The notes under the pieces: model-generated | What the model was told of the DNA's origin: nothing | Databases searched by the model: none | What the model saw: the letters and a program-made list of their open reading frames with translations, nothing else | From: Thalassobaculum litoreum DSM 18839 | GTDB taxonomy: Bacteria; Pseudomonadota; Alphaproteobacteria; Thalassobaculales; Thalassobaculaceae | Direction of reading: 5' to 3' | Length of the DNA stretch: 64,000 nt | NCBI RefSeq assembly: GCF_900102465.1 | Contig: NZ_FNBW01000003.1 | Location: 62,001-126,000, forward strand | Part shown: one piece after another, positions 44,031 to 52,387 of the stretch | Numbering within the stretch: the stretch's first letter is position 1 | Layout: every line of letters starts with the position of its first letter | Program-made: the position numbers and the translations under genes

Positions 44031-44138
44031 CCGTCATCCCGGCGAAGCCCGGGCTTGACCCGGGGATCGGCCGGGACCTAGCCGTAGCCGAAGGTACTGG
44101 GTCCCGGTCGTCCTCTCCGGAGGCCACCGGGATGACGG
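44031..44138. repeat. REP-doublet-like intergenic repeat, family A (CGTCATCCCGG...CCGGGATGACGG)
   Basis: A 108-base element with inverted ends CCGTCATCCCGG and CCGGGATGACGG. The left arm continues CGAAGCCCGGGCTTGACCCGG, itself palindromic, and the centre has GGGACCTAG...CTGGGTCCCGG, an internal inverted pair. Close relatives occur at 46406-46518 and 47921-48047. Confidence 0.75.
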
Positions 44139-44234
44139 GAGGTGAGTGAAAGAGGATAGAAGCGCTCCCCGTCTTGCCCTGGGCCGTCTGGCGGACGACA
44201 GTGGTCCCCTCTTTCGTCACCGGGAGCCTTCATC

Positions 44235-45371
44235 ATGACCACGCCGCCGCCAGCCCGTGTCGGAGATCCGGCCGGTGCGATCGACACGCCCGCCCTGGTG
44301 ATCGATCTGGACGCCTTCGAGCGCAACCTCGACCGGATGGCGGCCTTCGCCAAGGAAACCGGCGTGCGCATCCGGCCGCACGCCAAGACCCACAAGTCGC
44401 CGATGATCGCCCGCCTGCAGATGGAACGCGGCGCCGTCGGCCAGTGCTGTCAGAAGGTCGGCGAGGCCGAGGTGCTGGTCGATGGCGGCATCGACGACGT
44501 GCTGGTCTCCAACCAGGTGGTCGGCGAGGCCAAGGTCGCGCGTCTGGCCGCCCTGGCCCGACGGGCGCGCATCGGCGTCTGCGCCGACGACCCGCTGCAG
44601 GTCGACGCCTATGCCGCCGCCGCGCGGACATACGGGACGACGCTCCATGTGCTGGTCGAGATCGACGTGGGCGCGGCGCGCTGCGGCGTCGCCCCCGGCA
44701 CGCCGGCCGTCGAGCTGGCCCAGCGGATCGCGGCGGCCGACGGTCTGGTCTTCGACGGCATCCAGGCCTATCACGGCGCCGCCCAGCACATCCGCGGCTA
44801 TCGCGAACGTCACGCCGCCATCGCCAAGGCCTCCGACCTGGTCGAGGCGACCGTCGATGCGCTCGCCGCCGCCGGCCTGGAATGCCGCACCATCGGCGGC
44901 GCCGGCTCGGGCACCTTCCGCTTCGAGACCGGCACCGGGCTGTGGAACGAGTTGCAGCCCGGCTCCTACTGCCTGATGGATGCCGACTACGGCCGCAACC
45001 TCAAGGACGACGGCTCCGAAGGGCTGGAGTTCGAGCACGCTCTGTTCATCGCCTCTACGGTGATGAGCGCCGTCGTTCCCGGCCGGGCGGTGGTCGATGC
45101 CGGGCTCAAGGCGTCGTCGGTGGACAGCGGGCTGCCCGAGGTCTGGCAGCGCGCGGACACGACCTTCGTCTCCGCGTCGGACGAGCATGGCAAGCTGTCG
45201 CTCGGCGCCGGCGCCCCGCCGGCCGGGCTGGGCGACCGGGTCTGGCTGGTGCCGGGCCACGTGGATCCCACGGTCAACCTGTACGACTGGTATGTCGGCG
45301 TGCGCGGCGGGCTGGAGAGCGGTTATGTGGAGTGCCTGTGGCCGGTGGCCGCCCGCGGCGCGCTGACCTGA
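44235..45371 (+). CDS. DSD1 family PLP-dependent enzyme (D-threonine aldolase/D-serine dehydratase-like)
   Basis: 378 residues. A fold-type III (alanine racemase-like) PLP barrel: AIDTPALVIDLDAFERNLDRMA at the start, the PLP-lysine loop RPHAKTHKSP at 47-56, EIDVGAARCGV, and GGAGSGTF for phosphate binding. The C-terminal domain has PGHVDPTVNLYDW, the His/Asp pair that binds the divalent metal in D-threonine aldolases and D-serine dehydratases (commonly H-C-D-P). Possible activities are D-threonine aldolase, D-serine dehydratase or beta-hydroxyaspartate aldolase; no other beta-hydroxyaspartate-cycle gene is nearby, so I leave it unnamed. Confidence 0.88.
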   Translation: MTTPPPARVGDPAGAIDTPALVIDLDAFERNLDRMAAFAKETGVRIRPHAKTHKSPMIARLQMERGAVGQCCQKVGEAEVLVDGGIDDVLVSNQVVGEAKVARLAALARRARIGVCADDPLQVDAYAAAARTYGTTLHVLVEIDVGAARCGVAPGTPAVELAQRIAAADGLVFDGIQAYHGAAQHIRGYRERHAAIAKASDLVEATVDALAAAGLECRTIGGAGSGTFRFETGTGLWNELQPGSYCLMDADYGRNLKDDGSEGLEFEHALFIASTVMSAVVPGRAVVDAGLKASSVDSGLPEVWQRADTTFVSASDEHGKLSLGAGAPPAGLGDRVWLVPGHVDPTVNLYDWYVGVRGGLESGYVECLWPVAARGALT

Positions 45372-45382
45372 GGGGCTGTTCG

Positions 45383-45411
45383 TTGACAGCCGCGCCGCAA
45401 CGCGCCAAATC
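45383..45411 (+). promoter_or_regulatory. Putative promoter before sufE
   Basis: A perfect TTGACA at 45383-45388 is followed, after 17 bases, by CAAATC (45406-45411), only six bases before the sufE-like ATG at 45418. The closeness suggests either a leaderless transcript or that translation starts at the in-frame ATG 45427. Confidence 0.3.
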
Positions 45412-45417
45412 CTGGGC

Positions 45418-45879
45418 ATGGACAAGATGACCCCCGACGCGCCCGACACTGCACCCGAGCGTTCGATCCACGAGGAGCAGGAAGAGCTCATCGACGAGTT
45501 CGCCTTCTTCGATGACTGGATGCAGCGCTACGAGTACCTGATCGATCTCGGCCGCAAGCTTCCGCCGCTGGACGAAGCGTACAAGCGCGACGAGTTCAAG
45601 CTGAAGGGCTGCCAGAGCCAGGTCTGGCTGGTCGGCGAGAAGCGGGGCGAGCGGCTGGTGTTCCACGCCATCAGCGACGCGGCCATCGTCTCCGGCATCA
45701 TTGCGCTGCTGCTGCGGGTGTATTCCAACCGCACGCCGCGGGAGATCGCCGCGACCGAGCCCGACTTCATCCCGGCCATCGGCCTCGACGCCCACCTGTC
45801 GCCGACCCGCAAGAACGGGCTCGGCGCCATGCTGACGGCGATCAAGGACCGGGCGCGGGCCGAACTCGACGCGGCATAG
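45418..45879 (+). CDS. sufE: SufE family sulfur acceptor protein
   Basis: 153 residues. SufE receives persulfide sulfur from a SufS-type cysteine desulfurase for Fe-S cluster building. The core is clear: EEFAFFDDWMQRYEYLIDLGRKLPPL (F-x-x-x-x-D-W-x-x-R-Y-x-Y-L-I-x-L-G), the acceptor Cys 65 in KLKGCQSQVWL, and SDAAIVSGIIALLLRVYSNRTP. There is no desulfurase gene here. An IscU-like scaffold gene follows after eight bases, so the two probably form an auxiliary sulfur-transfer pair. The second in-frame ATG (45427) is an alternative start. Confidence 0.93.
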   Translation: MDKMTPDAPDTAPERSIHEEQEELIDEFAFFDDWMQRYEYLIDLGRKLPPLDEAYKRDEFKLKGCQSQVWLVGEKRGERLVFHAISDAAIVSGIIALLLRVYSNRTPREIAATEPDFIPAIGLDAHLSPTRKNGLGAMLTAIKDRARAELDAA

Positions 45880-45887
45880 GCGCGGCC

Positions 45888-46358
45888 ATGGCGGCGCAGT
45901 CCTCGACCCCGGCCCCCACGCTGGCTCCCACTCTGGACAGCGTCTATCAGGACCGGCTGCTCGACCTCGCCGACACCATCGCCCGCGACGGTCATGTGGT
46001 CGCCGCGCCCGATGCCGAGACCTCGGCGGTCAGCCGGGCCTGCGGCAGCCGGGTGGCGATCCAGGTGCGCTTCGACGGCGACACGGTCGCCGATTACGGA
46101 CAGCGGGTGGAGGCCTGCGCGCTCGGCTCCGCCGCCGCCTCGGCGGTCGGTGGCGCGGTGGTCGGCGCGTCGGTGGCCGAGGTGCGCGCGGCGGCGATCA
46201 CGCTGGAGGCGATGCTGAAGCGGGACGGGCCGGCGCCCGACGGTCGGTTCGAGGCGCTCTCCGCCCTGCTGCCGGCAAAGGCCTTCACCAACCGCCATGC
46301 GTCCATCCTGCTGACCTTCCGCGCCTTGGAGAAGGCGTTCAAGGCGACGGGCCGGTAG
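45888..46358 (+). CDS. IscU/NifU-N-like iron-sulfur scaffold protein
   Basis: 156 residues. Alignment by eye to IscU places VYQDRLLDLADTIARDG at the N-terminus, AVSRACGSRVAIQVRFDGDTVADYGQRVEACALGSAAASAVG (first two ligand Cys), and TNRHASILLTFRALEKAF where IscU has H-C-S-x-L. Thus two of the three scaffold cysteines are kept while the last is Ala (HA instead of HC). It probably acts with the adjacent SufE as a divergent scaffold or carrier. The inter-motif region is short and the protein lacks a degradation or regulatory domain. Function inferred from family and operon. Confidence 0.75.
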   Translation: MAAQSSTPAPTLAPTLDSVYQDRLLDLADTIARDGHVVAAPDAETSAVSRACGSRVAIQVRFDGDTVADYGQRVEACALGSAAASAVGGAVVGASVAEVRAAAITLEAMLKRDGPAPDGRFEALSALLPAKAFTNRHASILLTFRALEKAFKATGR

Positions 46359-46405
46359 AACAGCCTTCGAGCCACTCGGGTCGAGGTCCATTTTGCTCAT
46401 TTCAT

Positions 46406-46518
46406 CGTCATCCCGGCGAGCCCAGGGCTCGACCCGGGGGTCGACCGGGACCTAGATTGGGAGGGTGCTGGGTCCCGGTCCGCCCCCGGATCAGATCCGG
46501 GGCCGTCCGGGATGACGG
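46406..46518. repeat. REP-doublet-like intergenic repeat, family A
   Basis: A 113-base element with inverted ends CGTCATCCCGG and CCGGGATGACGG, and internal GGGACCTAG...CTGGGTCCCGG like the copy at 44031. It lies between the IscU-like gene and the MATE gene on the same strand and ends about 65 bases before the MATE start. Confidence 0.75.
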
Positions 46519-46584
46519 ATGCTTGGAAATCATTACGCCTTGCCCTTAAGCCCTGGGGCGGTTCTCGCACATGAAGGACACGAC

Positions 46585-47913
46585 GTGAGCGACGCGCGCC
46601 GGACCCGGCTGCTGGACGGGCCGATCCTGAAGACCCTGGCCGTCCTCGCGGTCCCCAACATCGCCGCCTCCTTCCTGCAGTCGGGGATGAGCGTGGTGGA
46701 GGGCGCCTATCTCGGCTGGCTCGGCACGGTGGAGCTGGCCGGCGTCGCCCTGGTGTTTCCGCTGCTGATGCTCACCAACATGCTGTCGGGCGGCGCCATC
46801 GGCGGCGTGGTCGCCGGAGCGACCGCCCGCGCGCTCGGCGCGGACGACGACGCGCGGGCGCAGGAGATCCTGCGCGCGGCGGTGCTGATCGCCCTGGCGC
46901 TGGCCACCGTCATGGCGCTGGCGATCCTCGGCTTCGGCCGCGCTCTCTACGGTCTGCTCGGCGGCGAGGGGGTGGTGCTGGAGGCGGCCGACCTGTACGG
47001 CGACCGCCTGGCCGCCGGCATCTTCACCCTGTGGCTGTTCAACGTGCTTGCCAGCCTGCTGCGCGGATCGGGAGACACGATCCGGCCGGCGATCGCGCTC
47101 GGCTGCGTGCTGGTGTTGCATGCGGTGATCGCCTGGGTGCTGATCTTCCCGGCGGGGCTCGGCATCGCCGGAGCGGGGCTCGCCATGCCGCTGGCCTATC
47201 TCTTCGGGACCCTTGGCCTGTCGGCCTGGCTGCTGAGCGGCCGGGCGGCGGTGCTGGTGAAGCCGGGGCCGGTGACCGGCCGGGTGCTCGTCCCGTTGCT
47301 GCGCCAGGGAACCCTGGCGGCGACCCAGTCGGCCCTGACGATCTCCATGGCGCTGATCGTGACCGCGATCATCGGCCGGCTCGGGACCCACTGGCTCGCC
47401 GGTTACGGCATCGGGGCGCGGCTGGAGCTGCTGATGATCCCGGTGATCTTCGGGGTGGGCGGGGCGCTGATCGCCATGGTCGGGGTCAATGTCGGCGCCG
47501 GCCGGCGGCGGCGCGCGATCCGCGTCGCGTGGACCGGCGGGGCGATGGCGGCCTGTATCGTCGGCAGCATCGGTCTGATCGGGTCGGTGGCCCCGGATCT
47601 CTGGGGCGGGCTGTTCACCCGGGACCCCGAGACCCTGGCCGCGGTCGCGACCTATCTGGGCATCGTCGGGCCGTTCTACGCCTTCTTCGGCCTGGGGCTG
47701 TGCCTGTATTTCGCCAGCCAGGGTCTCGGCTCCATGGTCTGGCCGGTGGTCGGCACGCTGCTGCGGCTGCTGATCGTGGTGGCCGGCGGCACCGCCCTGG
47801 TCGCGACCGACGCCGCCACCCCGCAGGCGGTCTTCGCCGTGGTGGCCGCGGCGATGGCGTTCTACGGCATGTTCATCGTGGCGGCGCTGCGGCTGGGGCC
47901 GTGGCGCTCGTAA
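46585..47913 (+). CDS. MATE family efflux transporter
   Basis: 442 residues with twelve membrane helices in two related halves. Recognisable are LLDGPILKTLAVLAVPNIAASFLQSGMSVVEGAYLGWLG (TM1-2), FPLLMLTNMLSGGAIGGVVAGATARALGADDDARA, and the second-half counterpart RLELLMIPVIFGVGGALIAMVGVNVGAGRRRRA. It exports organic cations or drugs by Na+ or H+ antiport. GTG 46585 has AAGGAC upstream and fits the N-terminus; the frame is open to 46519, within or near the repeat element. A second family A repeat follows eight bases after the stop. Confidence 0.9.
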   Translation: MSDARRTRLLDGPILKTLAVLAVPNIAASFLQSGMSVVEGAYLGWLGTVELAGVALVFPLLMLTNMLSGGAIGGVVAGATARALGADDDARAQEILRAAVLIALALATVMALAILGFGRALYGLLGGEGVVLEAADLYGDRLAAGIFTLWLFNVLASLLRGSGDTIRPAIALGCVLVLHAVIAWVLIFPAGLGIAGAGLAMPLAYLFGTLGLSAWLLSGRAAVLVKPGPVTGRVLVPLLRQGTLAATQSALTISMALIVTAIIGRLGTHWLAGYGIGARLELLMIPVIFGVGGALIAMVGVNVGAGRRRRAIRVAWTGGAMAACIVGSIGLIGSVAPDLWGGLFTRDPETLAAVATYLGIVGPFYAFFGLGLCLYFASQGLGSMVWPVVGTLLRLLIVVAGGTALVATDAATPQAVFAVVAAAMAFYGMFIVAALRLGPWRS

Positions 47914-47920
47914 ATTTTCA

Positions 47921-48047
47921 CCGTCATCCCGGTGACCCCGGACCTGATCCGGGGCCGGGCTCGACCCGGAGGTCGGCCGGGACCCAGAAGGGCTGCGGCC
48001 CGGTCCCGGCCCGAGTCCGGATCGGGTCCGGTCTCGTCCGGGATGAC
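47921..48047. repeat. REP-doublet-like intergenic repeat, family A
   Basis: A 127-base element between convergent genes with ends CCGTCATCCCGG and TCCGGGATGAC. The interior is longer than in the 44031 and 46406 copies and carries GGGCCGG/CCGGCCC-type nested palindromes. Confidence 0.72.
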
Positions 48048-48068
48048 AATCCAAAAGGAAAGAGCCCG

Positions 48069-49592
48069 CTATCGCCGCAGCCTGATCAGCAGCATCAGCG
48101 GGAGCACGGCGAAGGACGTCAGCGTGAAGGCGTAGAACGAGTTCAAATACCCGATCATCGCCGCCTGCCGGGCCATTTCGCCGGACAGCCCCGCCAGCGC
48201 GCCGGCCCCGTCCAGCGACCACACCCGGAACAGGGAATCCTGGAACTGCAGCGCCTCGTTGGTCGGCCGCGCATGGGCCGTCATCTCCGCGTAGTTCACC
48301 CGGGCGCTGTTCAGGGCGATGGAGATGGCGATCGAGATGTAGATCGAACTGCCGAAGTTCCGCACCAGGTGGAAGATCGCCGTCGCCTCCGACGTCTTCT
48401 CCCGCGGCAGGGTGTTGAAGCTGACGACGGTCAGCGGCACCCAGACCAGCCCGACGCCGAGCCCCTGGAGCGCACTGGTCCACAGCACGTCGAAGGTGGT
48501 CAGGTTGATGCTGAACTGGGACATGTACCAGCCGGCGATGCCCTGCAGCGCGAAGCCGGCGGCCAGGGTCGGTCTGGGGTCGAGCTTGCTGCCCCAGAAC
48601 ATGAAGAAGAACCCGACCAGCGTTCCCACCCCGCGGGCGCCCAGGACCACCCCGATGATCGAATCCGGATAGCCCCGCACCCCCTGCAGCAGGGCCGGCA
48701 GCAGGGTCATCGGCGTGAAGTTCAGCATGCCGAAGACGAAGACCAGCAGCAGGCCGATGGCGTAGTTGCGGTCCAGCAGCAGCTTGGGATCGAGGAACGG
48801 CCGCTCGGCGGTGAGCGAGTGGGCGATGAACAGGTACAGCATCAGCGCCGCGACCGCGCCGCAGAGCAGGATCGTCGCGCTGTCGAACCAGTCCAGCCGC
48901 TCGCCCTGGTCCAGCATGAACTGGAAGGCCGCGATGAACATCGCCAGGGTCAGGAAGCCGGTCCAGTCGAGGTAGTTGGAGCCCGCCTTGGAGCGGTCCT
49001 GGATATAGATCGCCACCCCGGCGAGCGCCGCGAGACCGCAGGGCACGATCATGAAGAACACCCAGCGCCAGTTATAGACCTCGGACAGGTAGCCGCCGAT
49101 GGTCGGGGCCAGCACCGGGCCGAGCACCACGCCCATGCCGAAGATCGCCATGGCCGAGCCCTGCTGATGCTTGGGGTAGCTGTCCATGACGATGGCCTGG
49201 CTGAGCGGCACCAGCGGCGCGCCGAACGCGCCCTGGAAGACGCGCGCCACCACCAGCAGCTCCAGCGTCGGCGCCAGCCCGCAGGCCAGGGAGGCGACGG
49301 TGAACCCGCTGACCCCCCACAACAGGATCGTACGCCGCGAGAACCGGGCGGCGAGCCAGCCGGTCATCGGCGTGGCGACCGCCGTGGCGATGATGTTGAA
49401 GGTCACCACCAGGGCGATCTGGTCGGTGGTGGCCGACAGTGCCCCCTGCATCTGCGGCAGCGACACGTTGGCGATGGTGACCGTCATCGCGTACAGCGCG
49501 GTCACCATGGTCAGCGTCGTCAGGATCAGCGCCCGGGTCAGCGCATCCGGACGCGTGGCCTCGGCGGGGTCATCGATCGGCTCAGCGGTCAT
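48069..49592 (-). CDS. DHA2 family MFS efflux transporter (EmrB/QacA type)
   Basis: 507 residues with fourteen hydrophobic segments. The family motifs are MTVTIANVSLPQMQGALSATTDQIALVVTFNIIATAVATPMTGWLAARFSRR (TM1-2 and motif A) and FGAPLVPLSQAIVMDSYPKHQQGSAMAIFGMGVVLGPVLAPTIGGYL (motif C, gxxxGPxxGG). It should expel drugs or amphipathic compounds with proton antiport. No EmrA-type membrane-fusion partner is adjacent, so it acts alone or with a distant one. It is divergent from the aminotransferase gene (126 bases) and convergent with the MATE gene. Confidence 0.92.
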   Translation of the reverse strand: MTAEPIDDPAEATRPDALTRALILTTLTMVTALYAMTVTIANVSLPQMQGALSATTDQIALVVTFNIIATAVATPMTGWLAARFSRRTILLWGVSGFTVASLACGLAPTLELLVVARVFQGAFGAPLVPLSQAIVMDSYPKHQQGSAMAIFGMGVVLGPVLAPTIGGYLSEVYNWRWVFFMIVPCGLAALAGVAIYIQDRSKAGSNYLDWTGFLTLAMFIAAFQFMLDQGERLDWFDSATILLCGAVAALMLYLFIAHSLTAERPFLDPKLLLDRNYAIGLLLVFVFGMLNFTPMTLLPALLQGVRGYPDSIIGVVLGARGVGTLVGFFFMFWGSKLDPRPTLAAGFALQGIAGWYMSQFSINLTTFDVLWTSALQGLGVGLVWVPLTVVSFNTLPREKTSEATAIFHLVRNFGSSIYISIAISIALNSARVNYAEMTAHARPTNEALQFQDSLFRVWSLDGAGALAGLSGEMARQAAMIGYLNSFYAFTLTSFAVLPLMLLIRLRR

Positions 49593-49718
49593 GGCCTCAG
49601 CTTATCGGCAGCACGCGGCAATAACGAGAGGGGCAGCCGTCGCAGGTGCCGCGAGGTGATGCACAGCGCGATCAAATCACGCTAATCTCTGCCGCCCGCC
49701 AGACCAGGAGACCCGTAC

Positions 49719-50837
49719 ATGGCCGATGCCGAACCCGCGCAGAGTGTTGCGAAGCCCTTCATTCGTGCCATGCCGCCCGCCGGCCAGCCGCCGATCCAGC
49801 GGGATTCCAAATCGGGGATCGATCCGGCCGCCATCCGGCGCATGAACCTGAACGAATCGCCCTTCCCGCCGTCGCCCAAGGCGATCGCGGCGATGCAGGA
49901 GGCGGCGACCCGGGTGAACTACTACCCGGACCCGGTGTGGCGCGACCTGACGGCCGCTCTGGCCGACCATACCGGCCATCCGCAGAACCGCATCGTGCTG
50001 GCCAACGGCTCCGACGAGCTGATCGTCGCCGCCGGCCGCATCGTGCTGTCGCCGGGCGACGAGGTGCTGGTGCCGGTGCCGTCCTTTCCGAGCTACAACA
50101 AGACCGCGGCGGTGAACGGCGCCTCCCTGGTCGCGGTCAAGGTGCGCCAGGACGGCGCCGCCGATACCGAGGGGATGCTGGCCGCGGTGACCGACCGTAC
50201 GCGCATCGTGTTCCTGGCCACGCCGAACAACCCGACCGGCGGGATCCTGAGCACCGAGGAGGTGGTGTCCTTCGCCAAGGCCCTTCCGCCGACCACCCTG
50301 CTGGTGCTGGACGAGGCGTATTACGAGTATGGCATCCATGGCGGCGGCTCCGACCATCTGGCGGCCATGGCCGAGGTCACCAACGTGCCGTGGGTCGCCT
50401 TCCGCACCTTCTCCAAGGCCTACGGCCTGGCCGGCATGCGGGTCGGCTACGGTCTGTGCGGGTCGGACGAGGTCGCCGGCTGGTTCCAGAAGGTCCGCAG
50501 CACCTTCAACGTGAACGCGGTGGCCCAGGCCGGCGCGCTGGCGGCGCTGGGCGATCAGGCGCATATGAAGTCGATCGTGCAGCGCACCTTCGTGGAGCGT
50601 CAGCGCCTGGAGGCGGGGCTGGCCAGGCTCGGCTGCGAGTCGTTCCCCAGCGTCGGCAACTACCTGTCGTCGAAGACCCCTAAGCCGGCCGCCGAGGTGG
50701 TCGCCGAGCTGGAGAAGCGCGGCATCATGATCGGCCGCCTGATGGCGCCGGGCTACGAGGGCTATATCCGCATCACCACCGGCCGGGCGGAGGATACCGA
50801 CGCCCTGCTGGCGGCGCTGGAAGAGGTGTTGGCGTAA
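49719..50837 (+). CDS. Aminotransferase, histidinol-phosphate aminotransferase family
   Basis: 372 residues, PLP fold type I. Features: RMNLNESPFPPSPKAIAAM (N-x-N-E-x-P), NGSDELI, PSFPSYNK, LATPNNPTGGIL, VLDEAYYEY and the PLP lysine in TFSKAYGLAGMRVGYG (Lys 233); end IRITTGRAEDTDALL. It is an HisC-like enzyme, which may serve histidine synthesis or act on phenylalanine/tyrosine or another amino acid; no his genes are nearby, so I withhold a gene name. The gene is isolated, with an own divergent promoter region against the DHA2 exporter. Confidence 0.88.
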   Translation: MADAEPAQSVAKPFIRAMPPAGQPPIQRDSKSGIDPAAIRRMNLNESPFPPSPKAIAAMQEAATRVNYYPDPVWRDLTAALADHTGHPQNRIVLANGSDELIVAAGRIVLSPGDEVLVPVPSFPSYNKTAAVNGASLVAVKVRQDGAADTEGMLAAVTDRTRIVFLATPNNPTGGILSTEEVVSFAKALPPTTLLVLDEAYYEYGIHGGGSDHLAAMAEVTNVPWVAFRTFSKAYGLAGMRVGYGLCGSDEVAGWFQKVRSTFNVNAVAQAGALAALGDQAHMKSIVQRTFVERQRLEAGLARLGCESFPSVGNYLSSKTPKPAAEVVAELEKRGIMIGRLMAPGYEGYIRITTGRAEDTDALLAALEEVLA

Positions 50838-50869
50838 GGCCGGTGCGGAACACGGGCGTCGGCCGGCCG

Positions 50870-51475
50870 CTACCCGTGGCTCCAGTTCTCCGGATCGTCG
50901 TTCTCGCCGGGTGACAGGCCGAGGATGTCGCCCTCGGTGTTCACGCCCAGGCCGAGTACCGTGCGGTTGGCGTAGCTGAAATACGCGGTGACCTGGTTGA
51001 TCTCCAGGATCTCGCCGTCGTCCCAGCCGGCCGAGCGCATCTCCTCCACCATGTCGGCGGTCATGGTCGCCGGGTCGCGGGTCAGGTGCTCGGCATAGCG
51101 CAGGGCGGCCCGGTGCTTGGCGTCGAAGGCCGGGCCCGGATCGCCGGCCTCCAGCGCGCCGCGGATCTCGTTCGCCCGGCCGTCGTCACCGAGCAGCCGT
51201 CGCAGCCCCTGGAAGTGATGCTCCACGCAGTAGGAGCAGCCGTTCAGCAGGCTGACCTGCACGCCGATGGTCTCCAGGAAGTGCTTGGGCACCGTGTTGG
51301 CGGCATGGTGCAGCACGTACTTGTAGAGGTGCATATGCCCCTCCATCGAGTGCGGCCGCAGCGAATGCGCCATCATGATGTTGTCGACGTTGTCCCCCGG
51401 CCCCTTCACCCGGTCGTACAGGGTCTTCAGGCGGCCGGTGGCGTCGTCGTAGGGGACCGTCTTTATCCAGGTCAT
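50870..51475 (-). CDS. Carboxymuconolactone decarboxylase family protein (peroxidase-type, CxxC)
   Basis: 201 residues, AhpD-like helical fold. The redox motif LLNGCSYCVEHHFQG has Cys 80, Cys 83 and His 87, as in AhpD and the uncharacterised peroxidase-related enzymes, followed by LRYAEHLTRDPATMTADMVEEMRSAGWDDGEILEINQVTAYFSYANR. It probably catalyses thiol-dependent peroxide reduction or disulfide exchange. ATG 51475 is the natural start; the frame is open upstream without support. It lies 73 bases downstream of the PAS-domain gene on the same strand. Confidence 0.87.
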   Translation of the reverse strand: MTWIKTVPYDDATGRLKTLYDRVKGPGDNVDNIMMAHSLRPHSMEGHMHLYKYVLHHAANTVPKHFLETIGVQVSLLNGCSYCVEHHFQGLRRLLGDDGRANEIRGALEAGDPGPAFDAKHRAALRYAEHLTRDPATMTADMVEEMRSAGWDDGEILEINQVTAYFSYANRTVLGLGVNTEGDILGLSPGENDDPENWSHG

Positions 51476-51548
51476 GGCGGGTACCTTCACGGTTGCTCGC
51501 CCGACGGTACACCGCCTCCCGCGCTTGCGGCACCGCAGAGTGTCGAGC

Positions 51549-52193
51549 CTAGGTCGACGCCTTACGCACCCGGGCCTGCTGGCGGGCCCTTTCCTCGGGC
51601 GACAGCTCGAACGGGTCCACCGGGATGTTGCCGACGATGAACTGGGAGCAGACATCCCCCTCGTAGGTCATCGGCAGGACCACCCGACGCCAGCACTTCG
51701 CGCCGACCCAGTCGGGCGACCGATGCAGGCTGTAGATCGGGCGGCGCGCCCGGTAGGCGGCCAGGTAGATCGAACGGTACATCAGCGCCAGATTGTTCCG
51801 GGTGGTCCGGTTCATCTCCGACACCGTCTCGCCGGTCCAGTCGCGGCCCGCATGGGTGGCCACGCCGGTGCCGTAGAGTCGGTAGCGGGCGTCGAACCCG
51901 TCGCGCAGCACGTCCAGGATCATGATGTTCCCCACCGCGGGGAGCAGGGTCAGCATGTCGAACTCGGCGCGGGTCTGGTGGCCGGTCTGCGGGTCGGTGT
52001 GCTTCTGCCAGTAGGAGAACAGGAAGCTCAGCTTCTCATTCTCCAGCTGGTCGGGCGAGGTCGCGAAGAAGCAGGCGAGACAGTCGGGGCTCAGGCGGGC
52101 CGGCGGACAGCCGCCGATCAGGGCGTTGGCGGCGGCGTCCAGTTCCGCGTCGGTCGGCTCGACCCAGGCGGGGTCAACGGGGCGGTCTTTCAA
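51549..52193 (-). CDS. PAS domain protein (PAS_5/DUF1488-region type)
   Basis: About 214 residues, soluble. The middle part resembles the PAS_5 family of alphaproteobacteria: FDARYRLYGTGVATHAGRDWTGETVSEM, then LYRSIYLAAYRARRPIYSLHRSP and RVVLPMTYEGDVCSQFIVGNIP. Proteins of this family are single-domain presumed sensors; no output domain is attached. I place the start at TTG 52193 because AGGAG lies seven bases upstream and the upstream translation is Arg-rich and unconserved. It precedes the CxxC carboxymuconolactone-decarboxylase-family gene. The family label is from motif memory and moderately secure. Confidence 0.72.
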   Translation of the reverse strand: MKDRPVDPAWVEPTDAELDAAANALIGGCPPARLSPDCLACFFATSPDQLENEKLSFLFSYWQKHTDPQTGHQTRAEFDMLTLLPAVGNIMILDVLRDGFDARYRLYGTGVATHAGRDWTGETVSEMNRTTRNNLALMYRSIYLAAYRARRPIYSLHRSPDWVGAKCWRRVVLPMTYEGDVCSQFIVGNIPVDPFELSPEERARQQARVRKAST

Positions 52194-52387
52194 GCTCGTT
52201 CTCCTGCGCCGACACCCCGAGTTCGCGCTCCGGCCTCGCGTCGCGACAGCCGGCACGGGTGGACGACATCGAAGAGTACGCGACCACACTCCCCGCCGGT
52301 TGTCACCCCTTCTCACCCAAAGGTCACCGGTGCCCCTGGGCGATACACAACTGGGTTGTAGCAGCGCCCGGATCGGGTGTCCGAACC

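Larger units (their letters stand above)
43870..44234. other. 365-base intergenic region: terminator plus REP doublet
   Basis: No gene seen between the DUF465 gene and the DSD1-family gene. It holds the terminator at 43942-43973 and the family A element at 44031-44138; the last 95 bases contain the leader of the next gene with CGGGAG before its ATG. Confidence 0.65.

Noticed and set aside
47031-49685. An 884-codon plus-strand open frame across MATE, the repeat and the DHA2 gene
   Set aside because: Spans the end of one gene out of frame, an intergenic repeat and the antisense of another; no domain.
49719-50837. Naming the aminotransferase hisC
   Set aside because: The family is right but no histidine genes adjoin it, and HisC-like enzymes have several substrates.
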